Origin: a bacterium
GTDB lineage: Bacteria; Patescibacteriota; Minisyncoccia; UBA6257; GWB1-50-10
Length of the DNA stretch: 39,337 nt
Assembly: GCA_027310365.1 (NCBI GenBank)
Contig: DAIDAY010000006.1
Span: forward strand, 1 to 39,337
Direction of reading: 5' to 3'
In this document: one piece after another, positions 28,792-36,949 of the stretch
Layout: every line of letters begins with the position of its first letter
Numbering within the stretch: position 1 is the stretch's first letter
Translations under genes and position numbers: made by a program
Notes under the pieces: generated by a model
Database searches by the model: none
What the model was told of the DNA's origin: nothing
The model's input: only the letters and a program-made list of their open reading frames with translations

Positions 28792-29997
28792 TTAGAACGT
28801 CTGGGAGAGACTGTAGATCGGCAGGAGTATCGAAGCGAAAAGGAAGGCGATCACGACGCCGATCACAACCATGAGGATCGGCTGGATCAGCGAAACGAGG
28901 TTTTCAACCGTGTCCTCGACTTCCCGCGAATAAAAATCGTTCACCTTTCCCAGGAGTTCTTCCATCCGTCCGGTGGATTCTCCGACGCTGACCAGCTGCG
29001 AAACGAGCGGCGGGAATTCCGGCGCGGCCGCCAGGGCCTGCGACAAGAGCTTCCCCTTCCGTATCTGCTCCGCCGCGTTGTGGAGGGATTCTTCGTAAAT
29101 GGTGCTTCCGATGACGCGCGAGGATATTTCGACGGCTTGCGGGATCGTCAATCCTCCCTTGATGAGCACCCTCGCCGATTCGGCAAACCGCGAGACGTAC
29201 AGTTTCTGCAGCAGCTTGCCGATGACCGGCGTTTTCAGAACGATGGTGTCCAAAACCACTTTCCCTTCCGTGGTCTGGAAGTAGTCGATGAGTATGAAAA
29301 CAACCGCCGCGAGCGCGATGACGACCGTCCACCACCAGCGGATCATGAACTGGCTGACACCGAGGAGGATGACCGTGAATATCGGCAGTTGGACGTTCGA
29401 TTCGCTCAAGATCGGCGTAATCTGCGGGAAAACCATAGTCACCATGATGAGAACGACGACGACGAACAAGATGATGATGAAAATGGGGTACGTCAAGGCA
29501 TTTTTAACCTTGGAAAGGAGCGTTGCCTGCTTTTCTATGTAATCGGCCAAGAAATTCAGAACTTCGCTCAAGCGGCCGGTTACTTCGGCGGATTTCACCA
29601 TGTTCACGTAAAATTCGGAAAATATCCCCGGATGTCTTCCCAAGGCCTGCGAAAGCGAGAAGCCGGCATCGATGTCTCCCGCTATCTCGTAGATCGCTTC
29701 CTTCAGCACCGGCTTCGCCGTCTGCCTGTAGAGGCTCGCCAAGCTGTCCGAAAGCGGCACCTGCGACGCAAGGAGAGTTGCGAACTGGCGCGTAAAAATC
29801 ATGAGATCCTGGACCTTGACCCTCTTGAAAAATTCCAGAATCTTGGATCCCCAGGTATTCTCGACGACGGGCTCCAAACTCAAAATGAAAAGACCGTGGC
29901 TCAAGAGGATCGCCAAGCCCGCTTCTTTCGACGCGGCTTCCACGTTTCCCACCTGAAGTTCTCCTTCTTTGGTTCTCGCCTTGTAACTGAACTTCAT
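28792..29997 (-). CDS. pilC: Type IV pilus inner-membrane platform protein PilC/GspF
   Basis: FSYKARTKEGELQVGNVEAASKEAGLAILLSHGL ... FTRQFATLLASQVPLSDSLASLYRQ ... ARVLIKGGLTIPQAVEI. Confidence 0.95.
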   Translation of the reverse strand: MKFSYKARTKEGELQVGNVEAASKEAGLAILLSHGLFILSLEPVVENTWGSKILEFFKRVKVQDLMIFTRQFATLLASQVPLSDSLASLYRQTAKPVLKEAIYEIAGDIDAGFSLSQALGRHPGIFSEFYVNMVKSAEVTGRLSEVLNFLADYIEKQATLLSKVKNALTYPIFIIILFVVVVLIMVTMVFPQITPILSESNVQLPIFTVILLGVSQFMIRWWWTVVIALAAVVFILIDYFQTTEGKVVLDTIVLKTPVIGKLLQKLYVSRFAESARVLIKGGLTIPQAVEISSRVIGSTIYEESLHNAAEQIRKGKLLSQALAAAPEFPPLVSQLVSVGESTGRMEELLGKVNDFYSREVEDTVENLVSLIQPILMVVIGVVIAFLFASILLPIYSLSQTF

Positions 29998-30105
29998 CCC
30001 GTTAGAAGCAAAACACCTTTTTCACAAGCAACAGCTTATGATGCGTGATCAACCCGACTTCTTGAGCGATCGTTCTTTTCATAAATTTGTGGTTTCTCAC
30101 GGGAT
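29996..30105 (-). promoter_or_regulatory. pilC leader element: long-range stem closing on the start codon plus 26-aa leader ORF
   Basis: 5' strand ATCCCGTGAGAA (plus 30094-30105) vs 3' strand TTCTAACGGGAT (plus 29996-30007, includes first two nt of pilC ATG). Leader ORF 30002..30082 MKRTIAQEVGLITHHKLLLVKKVFCF*. Confidence 0.5.
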
Positions 30106-30155
30106 TCATTACCTTCATTATACCCTATCGGACTTATGCATCCTATCAGTCCCTC

Positions 30156-31229
30156 TTACGTTCTCTCCAAAAGAATTCTGAGCTCGGCCGGATTCAGAGA
30201 ATAGGATTCCGCTTGCTCGAGAGAGATTTCCTTTTTCTTGATGAGGTTCACGAGCGACCGATTCAAGGACATCATCCCTTCCTGGACGCTCGTTTCGATC
30301 ACGAGGTCGATCTGGTAAATTTTCCGCTCGCGGATCAAATTCCTGATCGCGGGATTGACGATCATGATTTCCATGGAAGGGATTCTTCCGCCTCCCACCT
30401 TGGGGATGAGCCGCTCGGAAACGATGGCGACCAGGGTCGAAGCGAGTTGGGAAACGATCTGCCCCTGCTGATTCGGCGGGAAGCTGTCGATGACGCGGTC
30501 GACGGTCTGCGAAGCGGAATTGGTATGGAGCGTGGAAAAGACGAGGTGGCCCGTCTCGGCTGCCGTCATGGCCGTCGCAATCGTCTCGGCATCCCTCATT
30601 TCGCCGATCATGATGACATCCGGGTCCTGCCGCAAAACCGCCCGGAGCGCTGAATTGAACGAGATTGTGTCGGCGCCGACTTCCCGCTGGGAAATGATGC
30701 AACGATCTTGGGAGAAAATGTACTCGATCGGATCCTCGATGGTAATGATATGGTCGTTCCTTTTATGGTTTATTTCGTCCAAAAGGGCCGCCAGTGTCGT
30801 CGATTTCCCGTGGCCGGCGGGCCCCACGACCAGCACGAACCCCTGGTTCAATTTTGTGAAGTCATGGAGGATGGGGGGGAGATTCAGTTCTTCCACCGTC
30901 TTGATCTGCGCGGGAATCAAACGGAGGGCGGCGGCGACGAATCCCCGCTGGAAATACGCGTTGACCCTGAACCGCGCTTTGTCCTCGTAGTTATGGGAAA
31001 AGTCGACCTGCTTCCGATCCAAAAACGACGTCTTTTGCTCCTCGCTCAAGAGCGCAAATACCAAACCTTCCGCGTCTTCCTTGGTTAAAATCGGCTCATC
31101 CGTAATCGGAATCAGGACGCTGTCGACCCGGATGGTCGGGCGCCGACCGACCGCCAGATGCAAGTCCGAAGCGTTCTGCTTCGCCGTGATAACAAGCAGG
31201 TTGTCGAGTCTTTGTTTGTAATCAGTCAT
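30156..31229 (-). CDS. pilT: Type IV pilus retraction ATPase PilT
   Basis: ASDLHLAVGRRPTIRVD ... VVGPAGHGKSTTLAALLDEINHKRNDHIITIEDPIEYIF ... LRQDPDVIMIGEMRDAETIATAMTAAETGHLVFSTLHTNSASQTVDRVID. Confidence 0.96.
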   Translation of the reverse strand: MTDYKQRLDNLLVITAKQNASDLHLAVGRRPTIRVDSVLIPITDEPILTKEDAEGLVFALLSEEQKTSFLDRKQVDFSHNYEDKARFRVNAYFQRGFVAAALRLIPAQIKTVEELNLPPILHDFTKLNQGFVLVVGPAGHGKSTTLAALLDEINHKRNDHIITIEDPIEYIFSQDRCIISQREVGADTISFNSALRAVLRQDPDVIMIGEMRDAETIATAMTAAETGHLVFSTLHTNSASQTVDRVIDSFPPNQQGQIVSQLASTLVAIVSERLIPKVGGGRIPSMEIMIVNPAIRNLIRERKIYQIDLVIETSVQEGMMSLNRSLVNLIKKKEISLEQAESYSLNPAELRILLERT

Positions 31230-31230
31230 G

Positions 31231-32961
31231 CTATTCAGTCTCCCGGATAACCTCCTCCAGCGAAACTTCTCCGTTCAAGGATTTCATTATACCATCCTGC
31301 CGCAGGGAAATCATGCCTTGCCGCTTCGCCTCCGCGAGGAGCGCATTCTCGGTGAATCCCCCGCTCACGATATCGGAAAGCTCCTTCGTCATCTTGAAAA
31401 TCTCGAAGAGTGCGACCCGGCCGATCGTCCCCTTCCCGTTGCAAACATCGCAATCGGGAACCGGTTCCGCGTGAAACGACACGTACGGCTTCTTGGTCGG
31501 AAACGATTTTTTCACTTCGTCGGGCGTCAAAGACAGCGCGTCGTCGATGATGTTCTCTTCTTCGGCTGAAACCGGCTTCGGTTTTTTACATTTGGGGCAC
31601 AGCCGACCGACGAGCCGTTGGGCGAGCATCATATTGAGCGAAGATGCCATGAGGAATCCCGGAACGCCGAGATCGACCAGCCGCGGAATGACGCCGATCG
31701 AGTTGTTGGTGTGAAGCGTCGAAAGCATGAGGTGTCCCGTAAGCGCCGCGTTCACGGCAAGACTCGCGGTTTCCGCATCCCTGATTTCGCCGACCATGAT
31801 GATGTCCGGGTCTTGCCGGAGAATCTGGCGGAGCCCCGAAGAAAAATCGTAGCCGATCTCCGGTTTCACCTGCGACTGATTGATTCCTTCCATGAAATAC
31901 TCCACCGGATCCTCCAAGGTCACGATATTCACCTCTTCGGTATTCAGTTTCTGCATGATGGCGTAGAGCGTGGTTGTTTTTCCGGAGCCCGTCGGACCCG
32001 TGATTAATATCATGCCGTAGGGCGCGGCGAGCGCTCCTTCCAAAATTTTCTTGTTATAATCGCTCAAACCGAGTTCGGGGAGCCCCTTCAAGCCGACAGC
32101 CGAATCGAGAACGCGGAGCACGACTTTTTCCCCCGAAGGGGTCGGAAAGGTCGCAACCCTGAAATCGATGTCGCGCCCCGTAATGACCGCCCGGAATCGC
32201 CCGTCCTGCGGCACGCGCGCCTCATCAAGTTTGAGTCGGGAAAGAACCTTAACCCGCGAAACGACGGGGCGGCTCAGAGCAAGGGGGAGCGACGCCGTTT
32301 CTTCCAAATCGCCGTCGATCCTGAACCGGATCCGCAATCTGAGCTTTTGCGGTTCTATATGTATGTCGGATGCCTTCCGCTCGACGGCTTCGCGGAGCGT
32401 CGAGGCGACGATCTTGATGATCGGCGCATCCTCTCCGCTCCCCCCTTCTTCCTCAAGGGAAACCAGGAAAGCATCGGCCTGTTTCACGTTCCCTATTTCT
32501 TCCACCGCCGACTGGACTTCGCTTTTGTACGGCGTGTATTTTCTCCACACGGCGGCAATCTGGGAAGGGGTCACCAGGTACACCCCCAAGCTCAGCCGCC
32601 TTTGTTTCGCGATGAATTTCAGCGCATCCTGCGCCTCCAGATTATCGGGGCGGAGCATGCCGACCACGAGCATGTCGCCGTTCTTTTCGACGGGGATCAC
32701 ACGGTACGTTTTTGACGTGTCCTTAGGGATGAGCGCAATGAGGTCGGGCGTGATTTTTGAAACGTCGACGTCCTTGAAGGGAACGCCGAGCAGCGAGCTT
32801 TTGATTCTGGCGACGGCTTCTTCGCCTGCCAAACGGTTCTGATAAAGAAGATCCTCCGCGCTCTGGCCGCGAAGTCCGGCATCCCGCAACACTTGTGCGG
32901 CGGCCGCTTGAGTAATAATGTTTTTCTCTGCGAGTTTACCGATGAATTCCTGATCAGTCAT
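31231..32961 (-). CDS. pilB: Type IV pilus assembly ATPase PilB/GspE
   Basis: ASDIHIEPQKLRLRIRFRIDGDLEE ... ITGPTGSGKTTTLYAIMQKLN ... LRQDPDIIMVGEIRDAETASLAVNAALTGHLMLSTLHTNNS; CPKCKK...CDVCNGKG zinc site. Confidence 0.97.
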   Translation of the reverse strand: MTDQEFIGKLAEKNIITQAAAAQVLRDAGLRGQSAEDLLYQNRLAGEEAVARIKSSLLGVPFKDVDVSKITPDLIALIPKDTSKTYRVIPVEKNGDMLVVGMLRPDNLEAQDALKFIAKQRRLSLGVYLVTPSQIAAVWRKYTPYKSEVQSAVEEIGNVKQADAFLVSLEEEGGSGEDAPIIKIVASTLREAVERKASDIHIEPQKLRLRIRFRIDGDLEETASLPLALSRPVVSRVKVLSRLKLDEARVPQDGRFRAVITGRDIDFRVATFPTPSGEKVVLRVLDSAVGLKGLPELGLSDYNKKILEGALAAPYGMILITGPTGSGKTTTLYAIMQKLNTEEVNIVTLEDPVEYFMEGINQSQVKPEIGYDFSSGLRQILRQDPDIIMVGEIRDAETASLAVNAALTGHLMLSTLHTNNSIGVIPRLVDLGVPGFLMASSLNMMLAQRLVGRLCPKCKKPKPVSAEEENIIDDALSLTPDEVKKSFPTKKPYVSFHAEPVPDCDVCNGKGTIGRVALFEIFKMTKELSDIVSGGFTENALLAEAKRQGMISLRQDGIMKSLNGEVSLEEVIRETE

Positions 32962-33014
32962 GGGTTAGTTGGCAATCAAAGAGTAATAAATGGCAATATG
33001 CTCGCTCTGCTCGC

Positions 33015-33065
33015 GTAATAAGATTGCGCAACGGCATGACAACTTATTACCTCCCACCTATTACC
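33015..33065. repeat. Intergenic GTAATAAG/CTTATTAC inverted repeat with heptad words
   Basis: gcGTAATAAG...CTTATTACctcccacctATTACCG; minus strand reads CGGTAAT AGGTGGG AGGTAAT in 7-nt register. Confidence 0.6.
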
Positions 33066-33083
33066 GTCTCGTCGCTTACACTC

Positions 33084-33374
33084 TTAGAACGGAACGAAGG
33101 GATTCGTTCTTCCGGGCGCCGGCACCGTGACCGACGATCCGTAGTTCGTCGTGAAATATTTCTGGAGCGTTTGAACGACCGGCGAAGGGTCGATGCGGAC
33201 TTGCGACAATGTCTTGATATCGCTGAGCCCGCCGGGGATGACGACATCGATCAGTTGGGGCTTTTTGAAAAAAACGAAGTACGCGCCGGCGAAGATGACC
33301 GCCACCAAGACGATGATCCCGATGACGTTGAACCAATTGACCGGCTTTTTTTCCTGTTCGACGAATATGGCCAT
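33084..33374 (-). CDS. Small single-TM protein in pil operon
   Basis: MAIFVEQEKKPVNWFNVIGIIVLVAVIFAGAYFVFFKKPQLIDVVIPGGLSDIKTLSQVRIDPSPVVQTLQ; between pilB and pilO-like. Confidence 0.7.
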   Translation of the reverse strand: MAIFVEQEKKPVNWFNVIGIIVLVAVIFAGAYFVFFKKPQLIDVVIPGGLSDIKTLSQVRIDPSPVVQTLQKYFTTNYGSSVTVPAPGRTNPFVPF

Positions 33375-33382
33375 GGCTGTCG

Positions 33383-33952
33383 TTATTTTTCCTGGTAAAA
33401 CGTATTGACCGAGAGCGTCAAGGAATACAGCTGATTTTGCCCTCCCGCGCCGGCCGGTTTGACGTCAAAAGAGGAAACGTTGATGACTCTCGCATTCGAC
33501 TCCAGCGCATTCAGGAATTGTTTGATCGCATCGTAGGTCCCCAAAACCCCGAGATCGACCACGATCGTACTCATCCGCTTGGCGAGGGGTTGGGAAGAAG
33601 GCGCATACGCCGTCCCTAGTTTTATATCGAGGGACTGAACGCTCGCCTGACTTGACTGGGAAATCGTATACCATTGGTTCAGGGCTTGCGTTACGTCGGG
33701 CCCGATCGGCATGGCGAGCGACAGGGTGTTCTGGAGATCGGCCGCGCTCTGGAACTGGTTGATGAGCTGGGAAACCTGCGAGACTGCGTCCTTTTGGGTG
33801 GTGTAAACGTTGGTCTTCGACGCGACCAGCGATTGCAGCTCGCTCGCCGCATCCGTCTCCGGCTGGATCAAACTGGTATACACCACGATGGTCGCGATGA
33901 GAAAAAATACCGAAAACAGGATGCTCAACGCTCTTTTGGTCGAGGATTTCAT
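33383..33952 (-). CDS. PilO-like pilus assembly protein
   Basis: N-terminal TM, coiled coil, small alpha/beta domain; position pilM-pilN-pilO. Confidence 0.7.
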   Translation of the reverse strand: MKSSTKRALSILFSVFFLIATIVVYTSLIQPETDAASELQSLVASKTNVYTTQKDAVSQVSQLINQFQSAADLQNTLSLAMPIGPDVTQALNQWYTISQSSQASVQSLDIKLGTAYAPSSQPLAKRMSTIVVDLGVLGTYDAIKQFLNALESNARVINVSSFDVKPAGAGGQNQLYSLTLSVNTFYQEK

Positions 33953-33959
33953 TCCGCGC

Positions 33960-34071
33960 CTTTAGAGAATCCAGCCCCTCGCGGAGCAAGTTCCTCTTCT
34001 TGTTAGGCCGACCATTTTATTCAATCTTGATCGCTGCATAAAACCCATGGTAATTTTAAAATTCTCTAAAG
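33960..34071 (-). promoter_or_regulatory. pilO leader element: 11-bp perfect stem and 25-aa leader ORF
   Basis: CTTTAGAGAAT (plus 33960-33970) / ATTCTCTAAAG (plus 34061-34071). Leader ORF 33962..34039 MQRSRLNKMVGLTRRGTCSARGWIL*. Confidence 0.5.
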
Positions 34072-34077
34072 CGGGAT

Positions 34078-34647
34078 TCATAGCGGTTTCGAAAGGTACG
34101 CCGAGTTGAACGTCAGCGTCATTGAAAAGGAGGTTCCGCCGCTCGGATTGAAATTCATGCTCGTCAGAATCGCCTTCGTGAGTTCGGGCGCTTTTTCAAA
34201 CTGCGCCATTTGCGCCGCAAGCGTTTGAAGCGAATCGGCTTGACCGCTCAAATCCAAATTGCCGGCGGCGGAGGCGAACTTCGCTTCCGTGAAATAAACC
34301 CGCGGGAGCGTATTCTTCTCGAGAAACGGGAATAGGTTTCCCGTAAAGAGGTGATTTCCCAAAGCGCCTTTCAAATTGACGATCTGCGAGTAAATGGCCA
34401 CGAATTTTTGCTCGTCCTGGGCCGAAACCGAGCTGGCGAGTCCCGCTATGCTCTGATCCAGGGCAGACGACCGGGCATTCAAGTAATTCTCGTATCCCAC
34501 CTTGAGGCCGAAGTAAACGAGCAGCGAGAGAGCGAACAGCAAGAGCGAGAAAACGAAAAGCCGCCATGGCGTTCCGATGGCGATCGGCGCGTTGACGAAC
34601 TGCTCGCCGATACCGCTTCTTGTTTCTTGATTTCGCGTTTCGTCCAT
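34078..34647 (-). CDS. PilN-like pilus assembly protein
   Basis: Single TM (WRLFVFSLLLFALSLLVYFGL) plus periplasmic-type domain; directly downstream of pilM. Confidence 0.7.
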   Translation of the reverse strand: MDETRNQETRSGIGEQFVNAPIAIGTPWRLFVFSLLLFALSLLVYFGLKVGYENYLNARSSALDQSIAGLASSVSAQDEQKFVAIYSQIVNLKGALGNHLFTGNLFPFLEKNTLPRVYFTEAKFASAAGNLDLSGQADSLQTLAAQMAQFEKAPELTKAILTSMNFNPSGGTSFSMTLTFNSAYLSKPL

Positions 34648-34770
34648 CCCGTTAGAAATAATACGCATACGCGGCGTGCGCGGTGCATACCTTATCATCG
34701 ACTACTTTTAGTGATTTCTTGTTCATGAATTTATCCTCTTTTGGCGCGCCTCCGCGATTTCTCACGAGAC
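34646..34770 (-). promoter_or_regulatory. pilN leader element: stem closing on start codon plus 24-aa leader ORF
   Basis: 5' strand GTCTCGTGAGAAA vs 3' strand TTTCTAACGGGAT; leader ORF 34652..34726 MNKKSLKVVDDKVCTAHAAYAYYF*; shares TTCTAACGGGATG with the pilC leader. Confidence 0.5.
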
Positions 34771-34777
34771 TCAATTT

Positions 34778-35884
34778 CTATAAAAAGTACCTTTCGGCAA
34801 GCCCGATGGCGAGAGCCAGTTCGTTGTTGAGCTGCCGCAGCGCGGGCTCGAGCCTCAGGTTATAAGAGACCTTCCTGAAAACATTGGGATGCGTTTCGAT
34901 CAAGCCGGTTTGCTGCGAGAAGTATCTCCCGACGCCAATGAGATCCGCCCCCCCTCCCGCAAGCATAATCCTCGCGACATCCCTTCCATATCGCCGCTTG
35001 AAAACATCCCGCAGATGGTTCGCTTCCTGTATTATAACATCCAAGAACGGAATAGTTAATGTTGATAACTCGGACTCCGGCCCCTCCGAAAGGAGCCCCC
35101 TTCTTCTCTTCAACTCCTCGGCCCTAAGAGAGGTAATGCCGAGACTCCGCGCCAGAGACTGGGTCAGATGTATCCCGCTGTAATCGGTCCCCCCGGAATA
35201 CTCAAGCGTCCCTTTCGCCGCGATGAACAACTCTGTTTCTTCGCCGCCGATGTCCACGATCATCGTATCGCCGTCCGCAGCATCACTGAGGCTTCTCGTC
35301 AGGGCAAAACCGTCGAACTCGAGCGCCGTAAGCCGCAAACCGGCTTTCTTGAAAACGGTCTTGTACTTTTGGACGACGCTTTTCGCCATGCCGACGACAA
35401 AGAGATGCTGGTATTTTTTATTGTCTCCCGCTTCGAACTCGTCGATTTTGAACCAATCGATCAGAACCTCATCCAGGGGCATTGGAATATACTGGGGCGC
35501 TTGGAACACGACCGCCTTCGCCGTTTCCGATGGAGACATGAGTGGCATATCCATGACCGTCGAAAACGAGGTGAAGGAGGGAATGGAAGCGACGGCAAGA
35601 TTCGTTTTCGGCTTCATTTCCTTCATGAGAAGCGCGAGATAGCCGCCGATTTCATTCTCGTCGATAGGAAGAGAGCTGGTTTGGATCGCTTTGTTGGGAT
35701 GGTTCAGGTATTCTTTCGTCTCAAGGATACCGTAGTTCACCAAACTCATTTTCCCTCCCCTCTCGCTTACCTCCGCGGCCTTGATGGAAACGGTTCCGAT
35801 GTCGACGCCCACGGCAGCCCGGCCGCGGAAAAAATTTCCGACATCCTCGAAAAAACCGGAGATGACGCTCGTTATGTTCGACAT
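34778..35884 (-). CDS. pilM: Type IV pilus assembly ATPase-fold protein PilM
   Basis: AAVGVDIGTVSIKAAEVSERGG ... DTMIVDIGGEETELFIAAKGTLEYSGGTDY ... RIMLAGGGADLIGVGRYFSQQTG. Confidence 0.92.
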   Translation of the reverse strand: MSNITSVISGFFEDVGNFFRGRAAVGVDIGTVSIKAAEVSERGGKMSLVNYGILETKEYLNHPNKAIQTSSLPIDENEIGGYLALLMKEMKPKTNLAVASIPSFTSFSTVMDMPLMSPSETAKAVVFQAPQYIPMPLDEVLIDWFKIDEFEAGDNKKYQHLFVVGMAKSVVQKYKTVFKKAGLRLTALEFDGFALTRSLSDAADGDTMIVDIGGEETELFIAAKGTLEYSGGTDYSGIHLTQSLARSLGITSLRAEELKRRRGLLSEGPESELSTLTIPFLDVIIQEANHLRDVFKRRYGRDVARIMLAGGGADLIGVGRYFSQQTGLIETHPNVFRKVSYNLRLEPALRQLNNELALAIGLAERYFL

Positions 35885-35907
35885 TGGTATAATGATTTTA
35901 ACACAAG

Positions 35908-36630
35908 ATGAAGAAGGTTCGCGAGCTTTTTACAGCGCTTGCCGACATCGTTCTGCCGCCGATCTGCCTTATCTGCGGGACATATCTCGCAAAAGAGGAG
36001 AAGGATTTATGGCTCTGCGCGCGTTGTGCAGCGTGTTTCTCCATCAACCATGGGTTGTACTGCCCCGAATGCAAGCGGAGGCTTCCCGGAACGGAAACAC
36101 CGTGCCATAAGAACGCCCGTTTTCTCCTCGCCGCACCCTTCGATTTCGAGGACCCAAAAGTCCGGAGCCTCATCCTTCTCTTGAAATACCGGGGCATCAG
36201 AAAAGCGGCGATACCTCTCGCATTTTTTCTTGCCCAATACATCGACCGTTTATTCACCACCAACGATCTTCCTGCCGCGTTGACCGTTCTCCCCGTTCCG
36301 CTGCATAGATCCAAAGAACGCAAACGCGGATTCAATCAGTCCGCCCTTCTCGTGAAATTCCTCGGGAAAAGGATCGGTTGGACAACCGAGTACGCTCTGA
36401 TAAAGCGGGTGAAGAAGACGGCATCGCAAACAAAACAGGAATCTCCCGCTCTGCGCGAAAAAAACGTGAAGGATGCCTTTGCGGTGATCGACGCATCAAA
36501 AATAAAAGGCCGGAATATCGTCGTCGTTGACGATGTCTATACTTCCGGCGCGACTATGCACGAGGTGGCAAGAGTGCTCAAGGCGGCAGGCGCGAGAATC
36601 ATTATCGCCCTCGCGGTTGCCAAAACCTAG
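35908..36630 (+). CDS. comF: ComF family phosphoribosyltransferase
   Basis: CLICGTYL...LCARC...YCPECKRRL; VLPVPLHRSKERKRGFNQSALL; GRNIVVVDDVYTSGATMHEVARVLKAAGA. Confidence 0.95.
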   Translation: MKKVRELFTALADIVLPPICLICGTYLAKEEKDLWLCARCAACFSINHGLYCPECKRRLPGTETPCHKNARFLLAAPFDFEDPKVRSLILLLKYRGIRKAAIPLAFFLAQYIDRLFTTNDLPAALTVLPVPLHRSKERKRGFNQSALLVKFLGKRIGWTTEYALIKRVKKTASQTKQESPALREKNVKDAFAVIDASKIKGRNIVVVDDVYTSGATMHEVARVLKAAGARIIIALAVAKT

Positions 36631-36658
36631 AACCCACCTCATAATATTTTCCGGCCGC

Positions 36659-36761
36659 GATATGAGCAAATTTCATTAAGACCAAGGCGCGACAACGAAG
36701 GCGTGTCCCCTGCGATACACCAAGGCGAAGCAACGCTGGTATTGGTGAAATTTGCCATATC
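36659..36761. repeat. 103-bp inverted-repeat element after comF
   Basis: GATATGAGCAAATTTCA (36659-36675) / TGAAATTTGCCATATC (36746-36761), one bulged A; internal direct repeat ACCAAGGCG x2. Confidence 0.75.
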
Positions 36762-36949
36762 CTTTTGGGTTCTGCTGTTTTGACCAATCGCTTCGTTGTG
36801 CCTCCCCTTGACGGCATCCGAGCGGATGCGCCTGCGTCAGCAAGCCTCGTACTTAGCCAAAACGGTCAAGAACGCGGGCGCGGAGACATTATGAGAGGGG
36901 TTCTCGGGTCTCCCGTCGAGAACGAGAGTCCTGAGGTGCGGGGGCGAGT

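Noticed and set aside
28747-30048. 433-aa plus-strand ORF
   Set aside because: Antisense to the clear pilC gene; low-complexity charged translation typical of shadow ORFs.
29996-30105. Known c-di-GMP (GEMM) riboswitch upstream of pilC
   Set aside because: The sequence does not show the GEMM conserved core I recall; a covariance search would be needed to exclude it formally.
36602-36817. 71-aa minus-strand ORF after comF
   Set aside because: Spans the inverted-repeat element and shows no protein-like conservation signal.
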